A stretch of 64,000 bases of DNA, from NCBI RefSeq assembly GCF_947487575.1, contig NZ_CANKXG010000004.1, positions 242,668-306,667 on the forward strand, read 5' to 3'. A program made the position numbers and the translations under genes. The notes beneath the pieces were generated by a model that made no database searches, was not told the origin of the DNA, and saw nothing but the letters and a program-made list of their open reading frames with translations. The stretch is from an uncultured Algibacter sp. Its GTDB lineage: Bacteria > Bacteroidota > Bacteroidia > Flavobacteriales > Flavobacteriaceae. Shown here in pieces: positions 61,580 to 64,000 of this stretch; positions within the stretch are counted from its first letter, which is position 1, and every line of letters begins with the position of its first letter.

Positions 61580-64000
61580 TTATTTGGTTCCTAAATAAAC
61601 TGGACCAGTTATTGGGTCTAATTCAAGAGTTTTCATGCCTGTAATAGTATTAATACTAAATAATTTTATTATGTAATAATAGGTGCCATTTGGTAATTTT
61701 CCGTTGCTTCCAAATGATGATTTAGGTGATGAACCATCCCATTTTCCAAAAGTTCCAAAAGCACTTCCTTCTCTTTCGCTACCTAACGTATATTCGTTAG
61801 TTTCATGGACTAAAGCGCCCCAACGGTTAAATATTTTTACTTCGGCAATAAAACCGCAATATGTTATACCCTCAATGTCAAAAGTTTTATTATAGTCATC
61901 TCCATTTGGTGTTATTGCAGTTGAGATACTAATGTCTTTTTCACCACAAGGCAATACTTTACACTTTGCATCAACGACCATATAAACATCTGTTATATTA
62001 AGACATCCTGTTTGGAAGCCTGTATATCTTAATTGATAAAGTATACCTTCCGTATTAGGGTTAAATTCTTCAGAATAAGCAGTTTCTAGATTAGTAGGGT
62101 CAAAAACACTACCAGATATTGTTGCTATAGTGTTTCCTTCAACAATTTCCCATGTTCCGCCATAAACATCTTCTGCTAAAAAGTTATCTAAGTTCACAAC
62201 ACCATTATCAAAACACACATCATCAGCATTAACTGTGTTTAATATTTCATCAAGAGCTACATTTAATGTTTGAGTATATTCAGCCTCATTATTACACGCA
62301 TCTCTTACGGTCCAGGTTCTAACAATTTGATAATCTGCAATAACGTTTTCATCAAATGAGTTTGTTTCATTAAAGTCAACAATAATATTTGAAGAACAAT
62401 TATCTATAAATTTTACTTCAGGGGCTTCAGGAATATCTGTACAGCTAACTTCAAGAGTTTCTTCAATAGCCGACTCTGGTTCTGGTGCTGTTGTATCTTG
62501 CACAGTAATTACTTGAGTATGCGTTGTTTTTAATCCACACTCATCTTCAGCAATCCAAGTACGTGCAATGGTATAATTTGAAGGACAATCTCCATTAGTT
62601 ATTGCATCACTTACACTTACCGTTGCATCTCCACAATTATCAATAGCTGTTAGAGTTGTAGTTTCTGGCACCATATCACACTCAACAGTTGTATCTCTTG
62701 GCAAAGTTTCAACAAAAGTTGGTGGCGTTGTATCTTGAACTATTATATTTTGTGTATAGGTAGTTTGTAAACCACATTCGTCTTCAGCAACCCATGTACG
62801 TGCAAGTCTATAACTGTTCGGACAATCGCCATTTATTCGTGAATCGCTTACTGAAACTGTAGCTGAACCACAAATATCGGTAGCCGTTAGTGTTTCAGGT
62901 TCTGGGATATTATCACATTCTGCAACAATATTTAAATTTGGTAATGCCTCTACAAAAACAGGAGGAGTACTATCCTGAACTGTAATTGTTTGAACGTGAG
63001 TATTAGTAACTCCACATTCATCTGTAGCTGTATAAGAACGTTTAATTACATAATTATTTGTACAACTACCATTGATTCTTTCATCCTTTACTGTAACTTC
63101 AGCAGTACCACAATTATCTGTAGCCGTTAAAATTTCTTCATCTGGAATAGCATTACATTCAACTACTAAATCACTAGGAAGCGTTGATTGTACAAATTCT
63201 GGTGCAGTAGTATCGGCTGTTGAAATAATTTGATTAGCGCTTGTAGGGTTTCCACATGCATCGGTTGCTGTCCAAGTACGAATGATAGTAAATGTGCCTG
63301 AACAAACGCCATCTGTTCTTTCATCACTAAATGTTATAACTGGATTTGCATCACAATTATCAGTAGCTGTGGCCTCACCAAATGTTGAAGGTGTTAAATC
63401 ATCACTACACTCTGCAGATACATTAGCTGGTATTGTAAGTACTGGAGCTGTGGTATCTTTTACAAGATAAGTATAAGTATAAACCGATTCATTACCTGCA
63501 CAATCTGTATATGTGAATATATAGATTTTGTGACCTTCACAAACAGGGTCTACATTTTCAGTAATTACAGGTGTAATATCATTACCACAAACATCAGTTA
63601 TAATAGGAGCACTAGGCTGTACCGCATCCGCAATACACTCTACTGTAGTTCCATCATCACTTGGTAATATAAATGGTGTTAAATCAATAGTATATACATA
63701 AGCCCAATTTGCGGTATTACCAGCACAATCGGTATAAGTATAAGCATACGTTCTAGTTCCTTCACAAGTTAAAGGATTAGGATTATCTGTAATTACTGCG
63801 GCACTTGGTGTCAATGTATTTCCACACGCATCGGTTACAGTAGGTAAAGTAAATGTTTCAGTAGCATCAGCAATACAATCTACAGTTTCTGCACCGTCAA
63901 TATCGGTAATAGTGAAGGCAGGCGTATCGATAGTATATACATAAGCCCAATTTGCAGTGTTACCAGCACAATCGGTATAAGTATAAGCATACGTTCTAGT
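61580..64000 (-). CDS. Giant T9SS adhesin with repeated cysteine-rich Ig-like/HYR-like units and a gliding-motility C-terminal domain (5' end outside window)
   Basis: The frame is open to the end of the window, so the N-terminus is missing; at least 806 residues are seen. Most is a chain of beta-sandwich units of about 75-80 residues, each with a Cys pair and motifs such as TATDNCG, EDECGL and TVQDTTPP, similar to HYR/SprB-like repeats. The end (about the last 100 residues) is the gliding motility-associated C-terminal domain: TAITPNGDDYNKTFDIEG, FNRWGALVHE, PNGTYYYIIKL, ending GPVYLGTK, which is a type B T9SS sorting signal. Close to the window end, DNA repeats of 243 bases are nearly identical. 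Probably a surface or gliding adhesin. Confidence 0.9.
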   Translation of the reverse strand, partial: TRTYAYTYTDCAGNTANWAYVYTIDTPAFTITDIDGAETVDCIADATETFTLPTVTDACGNTLTPSAAVITDNPNPLTCEGTRTYAYTYTDCAGNTANWAYVYTIDLTPFILPSDDGTTVECIADAVQPSAPIITDVCGNDITPVITENVDPVCEGHKIYIFTYTDCAGNESVYTYTYLVKDTTAPVLTIPANVSAECSDDLTPSTFGEATATDNCDANPVITFSDERTDGVCSGTFTIIRTWTATDACGNPTSANQIISTADTTAPEFVQSTLPSDLVVECNAIPDEEILTATDNCGTAEVTVKDERINGSCTNNYVIKRSYTATDECGVTNTHVQTITVQDSTPPVFVEALPNLNIVAECDNIPEPETLTATDICGSATVSVSDSRINGDCPNSYRLARTWVAEDECGLQTTYTQNIIVQDTTPPTFVETLPRDTTVECDMVPETTTLTAIDNCGDATVSVSDAITNGDCPSNYTIARTWIAEDECGLKTTHTQVITVQDTTAPEPESAIEETLEVSCTDIPEAPEVKFIDNCSSNIIVDFNETNSFDENVIADYQIVRTWTVRDACNNEAEYTQTLNVALDEILNTVNADDVCFDNGVVNLDNFLAEDVYGGTWEIVEGNTIATISGSVFDPTNLETAYSEEFNPNTEGILYQLRYTGFQTGCLNITDVYMVVDAKCKVLPCGEKDISISTAITPNGDDYNKTFDIEGITYCGFIAEVKIFNRWGALVHETNEYTLGSEREGSAFGTFGKWDGSSPKSSFGSNGKLPNGTYYYIIKLFSINTITGMKTLELDPITGPVYLGTK
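63687..64000. repeat. Near-identical 243-base tandem repeats in the adhesin gene
   Basis: The 71 bases from 63687 recur from 63930, with two differences, so the period is 243 bases (81 codons). The second copy is cut by the window end. Recent duplication or gene conversion is likely, and the true number of units cannot be read here. Confidence 0.88.

Noticed and set aside
61580..64000. CRISPR-like regular repeats
   Set aside because: The regularity comes from protein-coding units of 75-81 codons in one open frame, not from short repeats with spacers.

Overview
The window reads as a chromosomal piece of a marine-type member of the Flavobacteriaceae (Bacteroidota). The DNA is AT-rich and gene-dense. 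It carries type IX secretion (T9SS) genes (PorQ, PorP/SprF, a gliding-motility type C-terminal domain, a type A sorting domain), bacillithiol synthesis (bshA), a long Bacteroidota-type ribosomal protein S1, Bacteroidota-like -7 boxes (TAnnTTTG) and almost no Shine-Dalgarno sequences. I saw no rRNA, tRNA, CRISPR array or prophage. Most genes are housekeeping; the accessory material is one decayed insertion sequence, one pseudogene and several dispersed intergenic repeats.

Layout. 1-6440: the end of a SpoU-type methyltransferase, then a minus-strand RNA-modification and envelope cluster (tsaD, a parvulin-like PPIase, rsmE, a DUF4159 protein, an unlisted 49-residue membrane peptide, a TrmH-family methyltransferase, an AI-2E family permease, a THUMP-like methyltransferase). 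6559-16821: a TamB-like protein, glycolysis (pfkA, gap), an N-acetylglucosamine-kinase-like protein, a ModF-like double ABC ATPase with a dead first half, and a hybrid histidine kinase whose phosphoacceptor histidine is Tyr. 16835-25780: RidA, an LptD-like protein, an amidase, an MCE/MlaD protein and an Fe-S redox pair. 25908-30030: a GH3/beta-lactamase-fold fusion and bshA. 30107-32283: two cell-surface genes separated by the broken IS.

32433-39382: a giant FAD/Fe-S oxidoreductase, an LpxH-like hydrolase, aroC, a lipid A-type acyltransferase and a rhomboid protease. 39449-47980: a lipoprotein, lon, a LysM protein, porQ, cmk, a Kbp-like LysM protein and rpsA with a structured leader. 48090-54323: a T9SS cargo protein, pyrR, pyrB, two small conserved genes, rnz, a decayed STAS-like gene, a DUF3784 protein and pdxH. 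54327-56687: a CAP-domain lipoprotein behind an array of direct repeats, a DUF1801 protein and a metallo-beta-lactamase-fold lipoprotein. 56827-64000: a minus-strand T9SS cluster made of a giant repeat adhesin (cut by the window end), PorP/SprF and two paralogous OmpA/PD40 proteins.

Together the genes describe envelope building (LptD, TamB, MCE, LpxH, acyltransferase, amidase) and T9SS export with gliding-type adhesins, set among core metabolism and translation genes. I found no obvious complete new defence or biosynthetic system. The most unusual signals are the Tyr-for-His hybrid kinase, the ATCGAY direct-repeat array upstream of the CAP-domain gene, the nested leader of rpsA, the internally deleted IS sitting in a terminator loop, and the composite repeat islands.
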